From Syntrophaceae bacterium UBA4778 (GTDB lineage: Bacteria; Desulfobacterota; Syntrophia; Syntrophales; UBA4778), in NCBI GenBank assembly GCA_002403175.1, contig DHHG01000104.1, positions 1 through 9,723 on the forward strand: DNA of 9,723 bases. The letters run 5' to 3'. Positions 1-7,107 of the stretch are shown here, piece after piece (positions within the stretch are counted from its first letter, which is position 1; each line of letters opens with the position of its first letter). The position numbers and the translations under genes were made by a program. The notes under the pieces were generated by a model. That model did no database searches, was not told where the DNA came from, and was given only the letters and a program-made list of their open reading frames with translations.

Positions 1-3000
1 GGCAGGGAATTTCATATTTGCACCAGCCACCCCGGGACAACACTTCATTGAATATCGCAGAACGACGTCCGGGATCTAGATACAGGAGTTCTTCAAGGGA
101 TTTGTTTACGGTATTTACCATTTCTTCCGGCGATGAATAACCGAATATCCGCGCCATCATCGGGTTGACGACCACGAATCTCCCTTCATGGGTTAGATGG
201 AAAATACCCGACGGGGCATTTTCAAAGATGGTCCGGTATTGCTGCTCACTTTCCTGCAATTCCTGCTCTGCCTTCCTGCGCTCGGTGATATTACGGTTCG
301 CACCCTGGATCGCTACGACACTACCTGACTGATCGAAAACCAGATTGTACGTTACCTCAAACCATGTCGATGCACCGTCTCTGCGAATAATCTCTATCGC
401 AAAGGGAATGTTCTCCATCGGCAAACCCGCCTGAGCAGCGGACATAGCACGCTGGAAATGACCCTTTGCCAGACCCCAATAACGAGGCAGAAATTTCTCC
501 GGCGACTCACCGATGATCTCCTCGTCTGAATACTGGATTGCGGCCTTCGCCGAGGGACTGGCATAAGTAAATCGAAACGTATGGGCATCAATAACCCAGA
601 CCGCATCGGTCATATTCTCCGCAAGGATCCGGTACTTCTCCTCGTTTTTGCGCAGCGTCTCCTCCAATTTCCTGCGCTCGGTAACATCGCGGTTCGCACC
701 CTGGATCGCTACAACATTGCCTGACTGATCGAAAACCAGATTGTATCTCACCTCAAACCACGCCAGCGACCCATCCCTGCGAACAATCTCTATCTCAAAG
801 GGAACGTTCTCCACCGGCAAGCCCGCCTGCGCAGAAGCTATAGCCCTTTGCAAATGCCCCCTGGTCATATCCCATGAACGGGGCAGAAATTTCTCCGGCG
901 ACTCACCGATGATCTCCTCGTCTGAATACTGGATTGCAGCCTTTGCCGAGGGGCTGGCGTAAGTATATCGAAACGTATGGGCATCAAGAACCCAGACCGC
1001 GTCGGTCATATTCTCCGCAAGGATCCGGTATTTCTCCTCGTTCTTGCGCAGAGTCTCTTCTAATTTCCTGCGCTCGGTGACATCGCGGTTCGCACCCTGG
1101 ATGGCTACGACATTGCCTGACTGATCGAAAACGAGGTTGTATGTAACCTCAAACCATGCCAATGACCAGTCCTTGCGAATAATCTCTATCTCGAAGGGAA
1201 CGTTCTCCACCGGCAAACCCGCCTGCGCAGCCGCGATAGCCCGTTGCAAATGACCTTTGGCCATATCCCACGAGCGGGGCAGAAACTTTTCCGGCGACTC
1301 ACCGATGATCTCCTCGTCAGAATACTGGATTGCGGCCTTCGCCGAGGGACTGGCATAAGTAAATCGAAACGTATGGGCATCAAGAACCCAGACAGCATCG
1401 GTCATAGTCTCCGCAAGTATCCGGTATTTCTCTTTCAGCGTCTCTTCTAATTTCCTGCGCTCGGTAATATCACGGTTCGCCCCCTGGATCGCCACAACAT
1501 TGCCTGAATGATCGCACACGAGATTGTAACTTACTTCAAACCAAGCCAATGACCCATCCTTGCGAATAAGCTCTATCTCGAAGGGGGCGTTCTCCACCGG
1601 CAAACCCGCCTGTGCAGCTGTGATAGCACGTTGCAAATTCCCCCTGGCCATATCCCACGAACGGGGCAGAAACCTATCCGGCGACTCACCGATAACCTCC
1701 TCGTCAGAATACTGGATTGCAGCCTTGGCCGAAGGGCTGATATAAGTAAATCGGAACGTATGGGCATCAATAACCCAGACAGCATCGGTCATAGTCTCTG
1801 CAAGAATCCGGTATTTCTTCTCGTTCTTGCGTAGCGTCTCCTCTAATTTCCTGCGCTCGGTGATATCACGGTTCGCCCCCTGGATGGCTACAACATTGCC
1901 TGACTCATCGAAAACCAGATTGTATCTTACCTCAAACCATGCCAGCGAACCGTCCCTGCGAATAATTTCTATATCGAAAGGGACATTCTCCACCGGTAAG
2001 CCCGCCTGCGCAGCCGTGATAGCCCGTTGCAAATGCCCCTTGGCCATATCCCACGAGCGAGGCAGAAACTTCTCCGGAGACTCACCGATGATCTCCTCGT
2101 CAGAATACTGGATTGTGGCTTTTGCCGAGAGGCTGGCATAAGTAAATCGGAACGTATGGGCATCAATAACCCAGACGGCATCGGTCATAGTCTCCGCGAG
2201 AATCCGGTATTTCTTCTCGTTCTTGCGTAGCGTCTCTTCCAATCTCCTGCGCTCGGTGATATTGCGGCTCGCCCCCTGGATCGCCACAATATTGCCTGAC
2301 TCATCGAAAACCAGACCGTAATTCGTTTCCAGCCAAAGTTTTGAACCATCTTTCCGGATGATTTCTATTTCAAACAGGGGTTTTTCCAAAGCCAAGCCAA
2401 CCCGAGCGGCATCAAGAGCTCCCTGGAAATGCCCTCTTGCTCTTTCCCATGATTCCGGAGTCAGAAGTTTGTCGGGATGCATCGCCTGAATCTCTTCCGC
2501 AGCATACCCAGCCAGTTCTTGAGCCGAGGAGCTTACATATATAAATTTGAAAGTACATGGATCAAGAGCCCAGACCGAATCGGATATATTTTCTACAAGA
2601 ATTCGGTACTCCTCTTCATTTATTTTACACCTCCGGTCCAGAGCGTACCGATGCAGGCTGACCTCAATGGTAACCAGCAATTCCTGCTCCGATATGGGCC
2701 TAACCAAATAGCCGTATGGCTCCGTAAGCTTTACTTGCTGAAGCAGGTTATCCGATACTACGCCACAGTTGGTCAGGTAAATAACCGGGATATCCAGTTC
2801 GGAATGAATTTGCTCTGCCATTTCGAAACTGCTCATGTCTCCCGAAATATCCATGTCCATAAGCACGAGATCCGGACCTAAGCTTGTTACAGCTCTAAGC
2901 GCCTTCTCGCCTGCTTCTGTAGGCTCAAGGACTCCGTATCCATTCCGCTTCAGCATGCCTTGAAGTTCCCGGGCTATTATCTTATCGTGCTCAATGATTA

Positions 3001-3019
3001 GGATGGTTTTCTGATTCAT
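1..3019 (-). CDS. Receiver-multi-PAS signalling protein, 3' end outside window
   Basis: The frame stays open from ATG 3019 to the left edge: 1006 complete codons with no stop. A GAGG Shine-Dalgarno lies about 7 nt upstream, and the CDF stop is 29 bp away. Residues 1-125 form a response-regulator receiver domain with E10 and D12, probable phospho-acceptor D55 in LVLMD, T83 in YLT and the GYLVRP motif ending at P108. H11 sits where a second acidic residue is usual, and R107 replaces the usual lysine. Seven PAS units follow, starting near residues 138, 271, 403, 532, 664, 796 and 928. Unit 1 is diverged, units 2-6 are nearly identical, and unit 7 (YRTIFENAPSGIF) is a different PAS type cut by the window edge. 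Each complete unit ends in a PAC-like xxITERR or xxVTERR motif and a charged helical linker. No membrane segment is visible, so the protein is probably cytoplasmic. A histidine kinase or GGDEF output would be typical next, but none can be seen. Ligand and partner are unknown. Confidence 0.93.
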   Translation of the reverse strand, partial: MNQKTILIIEHDKIIARELQGMLKRNGYGVLEPTEAGEKALRAVTSLGPDLVLMDMDISGDMSSFEMAEQIHSELDIPVIYLTNCGVVSDNLLQQVKLTEPYGYLVRPISEQELLVTIEVSLHRYALDRRCKINEEEYRILVENISDSVWALDPCTFKFIYVSSSAQELAGYAAEEIQAMHPDKLLTPESWERARGHFQGALDAARVGLALEKPLFEIEIIRKDGSKLWLETNYGLVFDESGNIVAIQGASRNITERRRLEETLRKNEKKYRILAETMTDAVWVIDAHTFRFTYASLSAKATIQYSDEEIIGESPEKFLPRSWDMAKGHLQRAITAAQAGLPVENVPFDIEIIRRDGSLAWFEVRYNLVFDESGNVVAIQGANRDITERRKLEETLRKNEKKYRILAETMTDAVWVIDAHTFRFTYISPSAKAAIQYSDEEVIGESPDRFLPRSWDMARGNLQRAITAAQAGLPVENAPFEIELIRKDGSLAWFEVSYNLVCDHSGNVVAIQGANRDITERRKLEETLKEKYRILAETMTDAVWVLDAHTFRFTYASPSAKAAIQYSDEEIIGESPEKFLPRSWDMAKGHLQRAIAAAQAGLPVENVPFEIEIIRKDWSLAWFEVTYNLVFDQSGNVVAIQGANRDVTERRKLEETLRKNEEKYRILAENMTDAVWVLDAHTFRYTYASPSAKAAIQYSDEEIIGESPEKFLPRSWDMTRGHLQRAIASAQAGLPVENVPFEIEIVRRDGSLAWFEVRYNLVFDQSGNVVAIQGANRDVTERRKLEETLRKNEEKYRILAENMTDAVWVIDAHTFRFTYASPSAKAAIQYSDEEIIGESPEKFLPRYWGLAKGHFQRAMSAAQAGLPMENIPFAIEIIRRDGASTWFEVTYNLVFDQSGSVVAIQGANRNITERRKAEQELQESEQQYRTIFENAPSGIFHLTHEGRFVVVNPMMARIFGYSSPEEMVNTVNKSLEELLYLDPGRRSAIFNEVLSRGGWCKYEIPC
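239..2209 (-). repeat. Five tandem near-identical PAS-coding repeats
   Basis: Measured at the tyrosine codon of the YRILAE motif, the units are 1814-2209 (396 bp), 1427-1813 (387 bp), 1031-1426 (396 bp), 635-1030 (396 bp) and 239-634 (396 bp). Each encodes about 132 residues: a PAS core with MTDAVW, DAHTFR, IQYSDEE and WFEV motifs, then a helical linker TERRKLEETLRKNE. The first two units differ at about 15 of 129 aligned residues. Conservation also covers many synonymous sites. The 2210-2608 unit (399 bp) is a clear but diverged relative. In-frame tandem duplication, possibly followed by gene conversion, explains this best. The repeats are coding and have no spacers, so they are not a CRISPR array. 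Confidence 0.95.
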
Positions 3020-3048
3020 GTTTCCTCATTTTTAATATTTCAAACCAA

Positions 3049-4071
3049 TTATAAGGAATCAGGTGTGCCGAAATCTTCTTTAATATTTTTTTTTATAGTA
3101 TCCCGGATGATACTCACCACCAAGTAGCGCTCCGGCTCTGTGAGCAGACATCCGGACAGGCATTTATCATTGCAATTACCAGTACAGGGTTCAATGTGGA
3201 TTGTCACCGTGGAATCCGGCAAATGATCCTTTATCGCCTTGGATAATTTCTGAGTCAGTTGATGTGCCCTCAATACGCTCATTTGCTGGTCCACCTGAAG
3301 ATGGAACTCGATAAAACGAAAGTGCCCGGCCTTTCGCGTTCGCAGGTAATGATAGCCGTATATCAAATCACGATGGGATTCCAGCAACGTCCTGATCCAT
3401 GCCCGCTCTTCCTCCGGCAAATTGGAATCCAGGAGATCGCGACCCGACTGCACCATCAGCTTGAGTGCAATCTTGACAATCAAAAGGGCCACTGCGATTG
3501 CACAAATCGGATCCAACCGGTTGAAATTGTAATCAGGTAGCACATTTTGCCCGATCCAAATCATTGCAAGCCCGACCATAACCCCAGCAGAGGTATAAAC
3601 ATCCGTTCTTAAGTGCCATGCATCGGCTTTGAGAGCCATTGAATCTGTTTTTATTCCGACCCTGAAAAGCAATTGGGAAACGATCATGTTCATGACTGCG
3701 GAAATCAGCATGACCCCGATGCCCCACCAGGCAGTCTCAATGGGCTCCGGATGAATTAACTTTCTTACTGCTTCGGAAATGATCCAGACTGCAGCCAGGA
3801 AAATGAGCAGGGCCTCAATGACACCTGAGAAATTTTCAATTTTTCCATGGCCGAATGCATGATCGACGTCAGGCGGCTTTCCCGATTTTTTAACTGAAAA
3901 CCAGGCGATGATTGCAGCGGTCCAATCCATACCCGAATGAATGGCTTCTGAGATAACGGATACAGAACCGATCATGATACCGATTACCAGTTTCAGAATC
4001 ACCAGTACTGTGTTGGAGGCAACCGATAGCAATGCAACTCTGCTCTTCTCATGGCTAAAATCTGTGTTCAT
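3049..4071 (-). CDS. Cation diffusion facilitator family metal transporter
   Basis: This 340-residue protein has the layout of CDF metal/proton antiporters: about six membrane helices and a cytoplasmic C-terminal domain. Helix 2 carries H45 and D49 (AIHSGMD), and helix 5 carries H153 and D157 (ADAWHLRTD). This HD-HD quartet is typical of Zn-type members, although iron, cadmium or other divalent metals cannot be excluded. The loop DHAFGHGKIEN and the C-terminal HIEP motif are family hallmarks. After HIEP comes an extra cysteine-rich tail with C296, C300, C304 and C308, exactly four residues apart, which could bind metal. The ATG overlaps the stop of the preceding small ORF as ATGA. No good Shine-Dalgarno precedes it, and the upstream frame closes after a few codons, so translational coupling is likely. 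Expected role: proton-driven export of divalent metal across the inner membrane. Confidence 0.92.
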   Translation of the reverse strand: MNTDFSHEKSRVALLSVASNTVLVILKLVIGIMIGSVSVISEAIHSGMDWTAAIIAWFSVKKSGKPPDVDHAFGHGKIENFSGVIEALLIFLAAVWIISEAVRKLIHPEPIETAWWGIGVMLISAVMNMIVSQLLFRVGIKTDSMALKADAWHLRTDVYTSAGVMVGLAMIWIGQNVLPDYNFNRLDPICAIAVALLIVKIALKLMVQSGRDLLDSNLPEEERAWIRTLLESHRDLIYGYHYLRTRKAGHFRFIEFHLQVDQQMSVLRAHQLTQKLSKAIKDHLPDSTVTIHIEPCTGNCNDKCLSGCLLTEPERYLVVSIIRDTIKKNIKEDFGTPDSL

Positions 4072-4298
4072 GTGACTGTATACCGCAATTTATTTTCGGG
4101 GAGAAACCCAGCCCCAGCCTGAAAGGATTTGAAAACATTTATTTTGGCACAGGATAGTCTAACCGAGAGCTTGACCTTGCCTATGAGTCCGGTCACACCA
4201 TGGGAGGCATAGTCGTCGTGATATGTGACACAAGCAAGGGCTGGGAAGAAGGCAAATAGACAGATTACAGCAAAACAATCTCTGTTCTTCTTAAGCAT
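4068..4298 (-). CDS. Small predicted exported or lipoprotein-like protein
   Basis: This 76-codon ORF starts at ATG 4298 with an AGGAT-like ribosome site about 8 nt upstream. Its TGA overlaps the ATG of the CDF gene as ATGA. The N-terminus MLKKNR is basic and is followed by a hydrophobic stretch ending in PALAC. This fits a Sec signal peptide cut after ALA, or a weak lipobox with C23 as the lipidated residue (A rather than L at -3). The remaining 53 residues resemble nothing I recognise. They include the acidic/histidine patch YHDDYASH and one further cysteine. The coupling to the metal transporter and the lack of another ribosome site for that gene argue that this ORF is translated. It could be a periplasmic metal-related accessory protein, a decayed gene, or only a translational leader. 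Confidence 0.5.
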   Translation of the reverse strand: MLKKNRDCFAVICLFAFFPALACVTYHDDYASHGVTGLIGKVKLSVRLSCAKINVFKSFQAGAGFLPENKLRYTVT

Positions 4299-4370
4299 GC
4301 TGCCATCCTGATTTTGGTGGATGAAGCATACAATTGATCCGAAACAAGATCAAGTTTTCAATGAGGCAAC

Positions 4371-4390
4371 GGGGGCTCTCCTAAGCCCCC
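4371..4390 (-). terminator. GC-rich hairpin over the ATPase stop codon, weak terminator candidate
   Basis: A perfect 7-bp stem, GGGGGCT with AGCCCCC, encloses a 6-nt loop that contains the ATPase stop codon (4381-4383). There is no run of U after the stem on either strand, so it does not meet the usual intrinsic terminator pattern. It could be a pause or mRNA-stabilising structure, or it could reduce read-through from the ATPase into the downstream genes. The rest of the 4299-4380 gap shows no clear promoter. Confidence 0.35.
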
Positions 4391-6960
4391 AACCCGAAGG
4401 ATCTATCTCGTTTCCTTCCTCGATTGTTATTCCGGAGCTTAAATACTTCAAACCAGAAGATACTCAATCCACCTGCCAGGATGCAAAGAACAATATCATT
4501 CGGATGCAGAGGCGCGAAACGGAATACGCCTCGAAATATAGGAAAATTCAGTATGACCACAAGGAACAGAACAGCTCCGCTCATAACCAACCACAGCGCA
4601 GTGTTTGGTACCCGCAATATTTCGGCCAAAGAGGAGGACCATGAACGGTTGGTCAGCATCAATCCAAGATTGGCTATAACCAAAGTGGTGAAAGTCAAGG
4701 CGCGGGCATCTGCTTCACCCTGACCTCGAAACAATGCGATTCCAAATACGGCAAGAAGAATGGCCAGAACCCCCATCCCCTGCAACGTGCTTAAAAGCAG
4801 AATCCTTCGACTGAACAGCGGTTTCTGGCAATCTCTAGGCGGACGGCTCATCACCCCCGCTTCTGCCGGTTCAACTTCATAGACAATCGCACAGGCAGGA
4901 TCGATAATAAGGTGCAGAAAAGCGATATGGATCGGCATGAAAAGAAGCGGCCAGTCGAGGATGGCCGGTACCAATGACATACCTGCAATAGGTACATGGA
5001 TTGCGAGTAGATAGGCCATCGCCTTTTTTAAGTTATCGAATATGCGTCGCCCCATTGCGACTGCTCGGGCAAGTGAGGAAAAATCGTCATCTAGGAGCAC
5101 CAGATCTGAAGCCTCCCTGGCCACATCGGTACCGCGTTCCCCCATCGCTATACCGATATGAGCTGCCTTCAGGGCCGGCGCATCGTTCACGCCATCCCCT
5201 GTCATAGCTACAATTTCACGGTTGGATTTAAGCGCCTGAACCAACCGAAGCTTCTGCTGGGGGATGACCCGGGCAAATATATTCACTGTGCGGATTCTTT
5301 TTACCAGTTCCTCATCATTCATCCTGTCCAGTTCCGAGCCGGAGATGACTTCCTGGCTGCCTTTCAAACCAATCTGTCGGGCGATGCTCAAGGCGGTTTC
5401 CGGATAATCACCGGTGATCATCACGGTTCTAATACCCGCATGGTAGCAATCCTGAAGAGCCGATTTCACGCCAGGCCGGATGGGGTCGGAAAGACCGATC
5501 AATCCGAGGAACTCAAATATAAAATCGTGTTGCTTTCCAGGTAAACCTTCTTCCTTAAAAAGGGAGCGGGCCACACCCAGAACCCTTAGGCCCTCATGTG
5601 CCATCCTGCTGACGGCTTTGGATACCGCTTCTATCTGAGATTCGTTCAGATGACAGAGATCGGCAATTGCCTCAGGAGCGCCCTTGGCAGCTATAATGTA
5701 ATCCTTACCATCCGGTGCCCGCCAGACATGGGACATAGCGAGAAGCTCCGGAGAGAGAGGGTATTCCCGTTCAAGATGCCAATCTCCATGAAGATGTTCG
5801 GTATGGGCAAGATAGGATTCTCCGAATTCCTTTATCGCTCTTTCCGTGGGATCGTAGGGATCGCGCTGGCTGGCAAGGATACTGAATTCGACCAAATCAT
5901 GGAAATTCTCCGGAGGAGTCGCGTGAGGCAAAGCCTGAACATCGAAGAAAATATCATTGATGAACAGCATTCTTAACCCCATGCGGTTCAGGGTCAGGGT
6001 TCCGGTTTTATCGACACAAAGGACTGTTGCCGACCCGAGTGTTTCCACGACCGGAGCACTGCGAGTCAGAACTTTATGCCGAGAAAGTCTCCAGGCACCA
6101 AGAGCGAGAAAGATAGTAAGCACAACGGGCAGTTCATTTGGCATAATCGCCATGGCCAATGTCAGCCCGGCAAGGACCCCTTCCAGCCAATGGGAACGGC
6201 TGAATCCATAGGTGAGAAACAGCGCAAGACAGAGAACCAGAACAGCTAAGGCCAAAACCCGGACAAGGCGCCCCGTTTCGCGCTGGAGAAGAGTTGCCTC
6301 AGTTTGAACCGTTCCCAGTTCCTTTCCGATTTTGCCCAACGCACTTTGCGGTCCGACCGCTGTTACTCTGGCGATGCCTTGCCCACGTACTACAAGGGTC
6401 CCGGAAAAAACATACGGCAGATCATCTCCTCCGGGCTGAGTCGGAGGAATGCCGATATCTCCTTCGATTTTCCTGACCGGAACCGATTCTCCTGTCAGGA
6501 GCGATTCATCGATCAACAGGTTTGTACAGTGGAGAACCAGGGCATCGGCCGGAACACGATCTCCTTCGGAAAGGAAAATGATATCTCCCTTCACAACTTC
6601 TCGACCTGCTATCCGCTTTCGAACACCGCCACGGATTACAAGCGCACGCGGACTTGATAAATCCCGTAATGCCTCCAGCGCCCTTTCGGTCTTTCGCTCC
6701 TGAAAAAGGGTAATTCCCATGACAAATAAAATAAAGGCGAGGAGCATCAGGGCTTCCTGTAAATCGCCGATAATCAGGTAGACCAATCCGCAGGTGGCAA
6801 GAAGAAGAAACATCGGCTCTCGGAATACATCGATGGCCAGCTTCAGCAGGCCGCGATTACGAATTGCAGCAAGTTCATTTGGACCTTCTTCCGCCAAGAT
6901 TCGGGAAGCCTCATCCGAGGTGAGCCCGATTTGCTCCCATGTTCTGAAATCCGTTTCCAT
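4381..6960 (-). CDS. P-type cation-translocating ATPase (P2-like), substrate uncertain
   Basis: From ATG 6960 this is 859 residues. An in-frame GTG at 6975 would add five residues. Neither start has a strong ribosome site, and I prefer the ATG. In order there are an N-terminal cation-ATPase domain, actuator motif TGES (156-159), helix-4 motif PNELP (274-278), phosphorylation motif DKTGTLT with D317, nucleotide-binding KGAPEA, hinge motif GDGVND (588-593), and a C-terminal group of about six helices. Thus the ATPase cycle should be intact. The sequence resembles a bacterial group related to Ca/cation P2 ATPases that usually reads PEEFP or PEGLP in helix 4; here asparagine holds the first acidic position. 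Helix 6 keeps D687 in LIIDPA, the place of a Ca-binding aspartate in SERCA, but helix 5 (AIHVPIAG) lacks the usual N and E ligands. The ion may be Ca, Mn, H or another cation. It lies between cydB and the CDF gene on the same strand, 82 bp before the small ORF. Confidence 0.93.
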   Translation of the reverse strand: METDFRTWEQIGLTSDEASRILAEEGPNELAAIRNRGLLKLAIDVFREPMFLLLATCGLVYLIIGDLQEALMLLAFILFVMGITLFQERKTERALEALRDLSSPRALVIRGGVRKRIAGREVVKGDIIFLSEGDRVPADALVLHCTNLLIDESLLTGESVPVRKIEGDIGIPPTQPGGDDLPYVFSGTLVVRGQGIARVTAVGPQSALGKIGKELGTVQTEATLLQRETGRLVRVLALAVLVLCLALFLTYGFSRSHWLEGVLAGLTLAMAIMPNELPVVLTIFLALGAWRLSRHKVLTRSAPVVETLGSATVLCVDKTGTLTLNRMGLRMLFINDIFFDVQALPHATPPENFHDLVEFSILASQRDPYDPTERAIKEFGESYLAHTEHLHGDWHLEREYPLSPELLAMSHVWRAPDGKDYIIAAKGAPEAIADLCHLNESQIEAVSKAVSRMAHEGLRVLGVARSLFKEEGLPGKQHDFIFEFLGLIGLSDPIRPGVKSALQDCYHAGIRTVMITGDYPETALSIARQIGLKGSQEVISGSELDRMNDEELVKRIRTVNIFARVIPQQKLRLVQALKSNREIVAMTGDGVNDAPALKAAHIGIAMGERGTDVAREASDLVLLDDDFSSLARAVAMGRRIFDNLKKAMAYLLAIHVPIAGMSLVPAILDWPLLFMPIHIAFLHLIIDPACAIVYEVEPAEAGVMSRPPRDCQKPLFSRRILLLSTLQGMGVLAILLAVFGIALFRGQGEADARALTFTTLVIANLGLMLTNRSWSSSLAEILRVPNTALWLVMSGAVLFLVVILNFPIFRGVFRFAPLHPNDIVLCILAGGLSIFWFEVFKLRNNNRGRKRDRSFGLGA

Positions 6961-7021
6961 TTTTGAACCGTGCACAAGAATCTACATTGTGATTGAAAAT
7001 TTCCGTAGCAAACCCCTGAGA

Positions 7022-7107
7022 GACTCCGATCCTTAAATGTTCAAACAGAATCCGCTCGCTTACCCCACAGCAAGCCCGCAAGGAATGCGGCTCCTGCCGG
7101 CTTCAAT
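7022..7107 (+). repeat. Left copy of inverted repeat flanking cydAB
   Basis: Read on the plus strand, this copy shares CTCCGATCC, then a spaced GTTNAAAC-like stretch, then CGCTCGCTTACCCC, then a weaker CCGG-TTCAA end with the minus strand of 9511-9602. The strongest part is 7024-7066. The outer end overlaps the cydB stop codon, so most of the 142-bp gap between cydB and the ATPase consists of this sequence. The two copies differ by several small gaps and substitutions, so the duplication is not recent. I see no ORF or transposase in it. Nothing recognisable was found in the rest of the gap, including no cydX-like small gene. Confidence 0.6.
7068..7096 (-). other. Imperfect hairpin just after cydB
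   Basis: On the minus strand the arms CAGGAGCCGCA and TGCGGGCTTGCTG pair with one bulged G and a small internal loop around a 5-nt TTCCT loop. It begins 7 nt after the cydB stop codon. No U-tract follows, so it is not a standard intrinsic terminator. It could protect the 3' end of a cydAB message or reduce read-through into the ATPase gene. Confidence 0.4.

Noticed and set aside
239..2209. Regular repeats as a CRISPR or satellite array
   Set aside because: Units are 396 bp, contiguous, in frame and encode PAS domains. There are no unique spacers.
394..2230. Many 60-104 codon ORFs on both strands within the PAS array
   Set aside because: They recur at the 396-bp period in the same relative place and are alternative-frame shadows of the repeated PAS coding sequence.
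2477..2881. 134-codon plus-strand ORF
   Set aside because: It is antisense to the receiver and first PAS domain, whose motifs are clear on the minus strand, and it has no recognisable motif.
3020..3048. Separate promoter for the receiver-PAS gene
   Set aside because: The 29-bp gap holds only the ribosome site. No -35/-10 pair fits, so cotranscription with the CDF gene is simpler.
4321..4644. 107-codon plus-strand ORF starting in the gap after the ATPase
   Set aside because: Most of it is antisense to the ATPase C-terminus, and it has no ribosome site or family resemblance.
6976..7102. A cydX-like small subunit gene after cydB
   Set aside because: The minus strand of this gap has no usable ATG ORF; the only ATG is followed directly by a stop.
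6976..7102. A yybP-ykoY manganese riboswitch before the P-type ATPase, or a c-di-GMP riboswitch
   Set aside because: The conserved loops of these classes are not present. The GGGG-TAAG stretch belongs to the flanking repeat.
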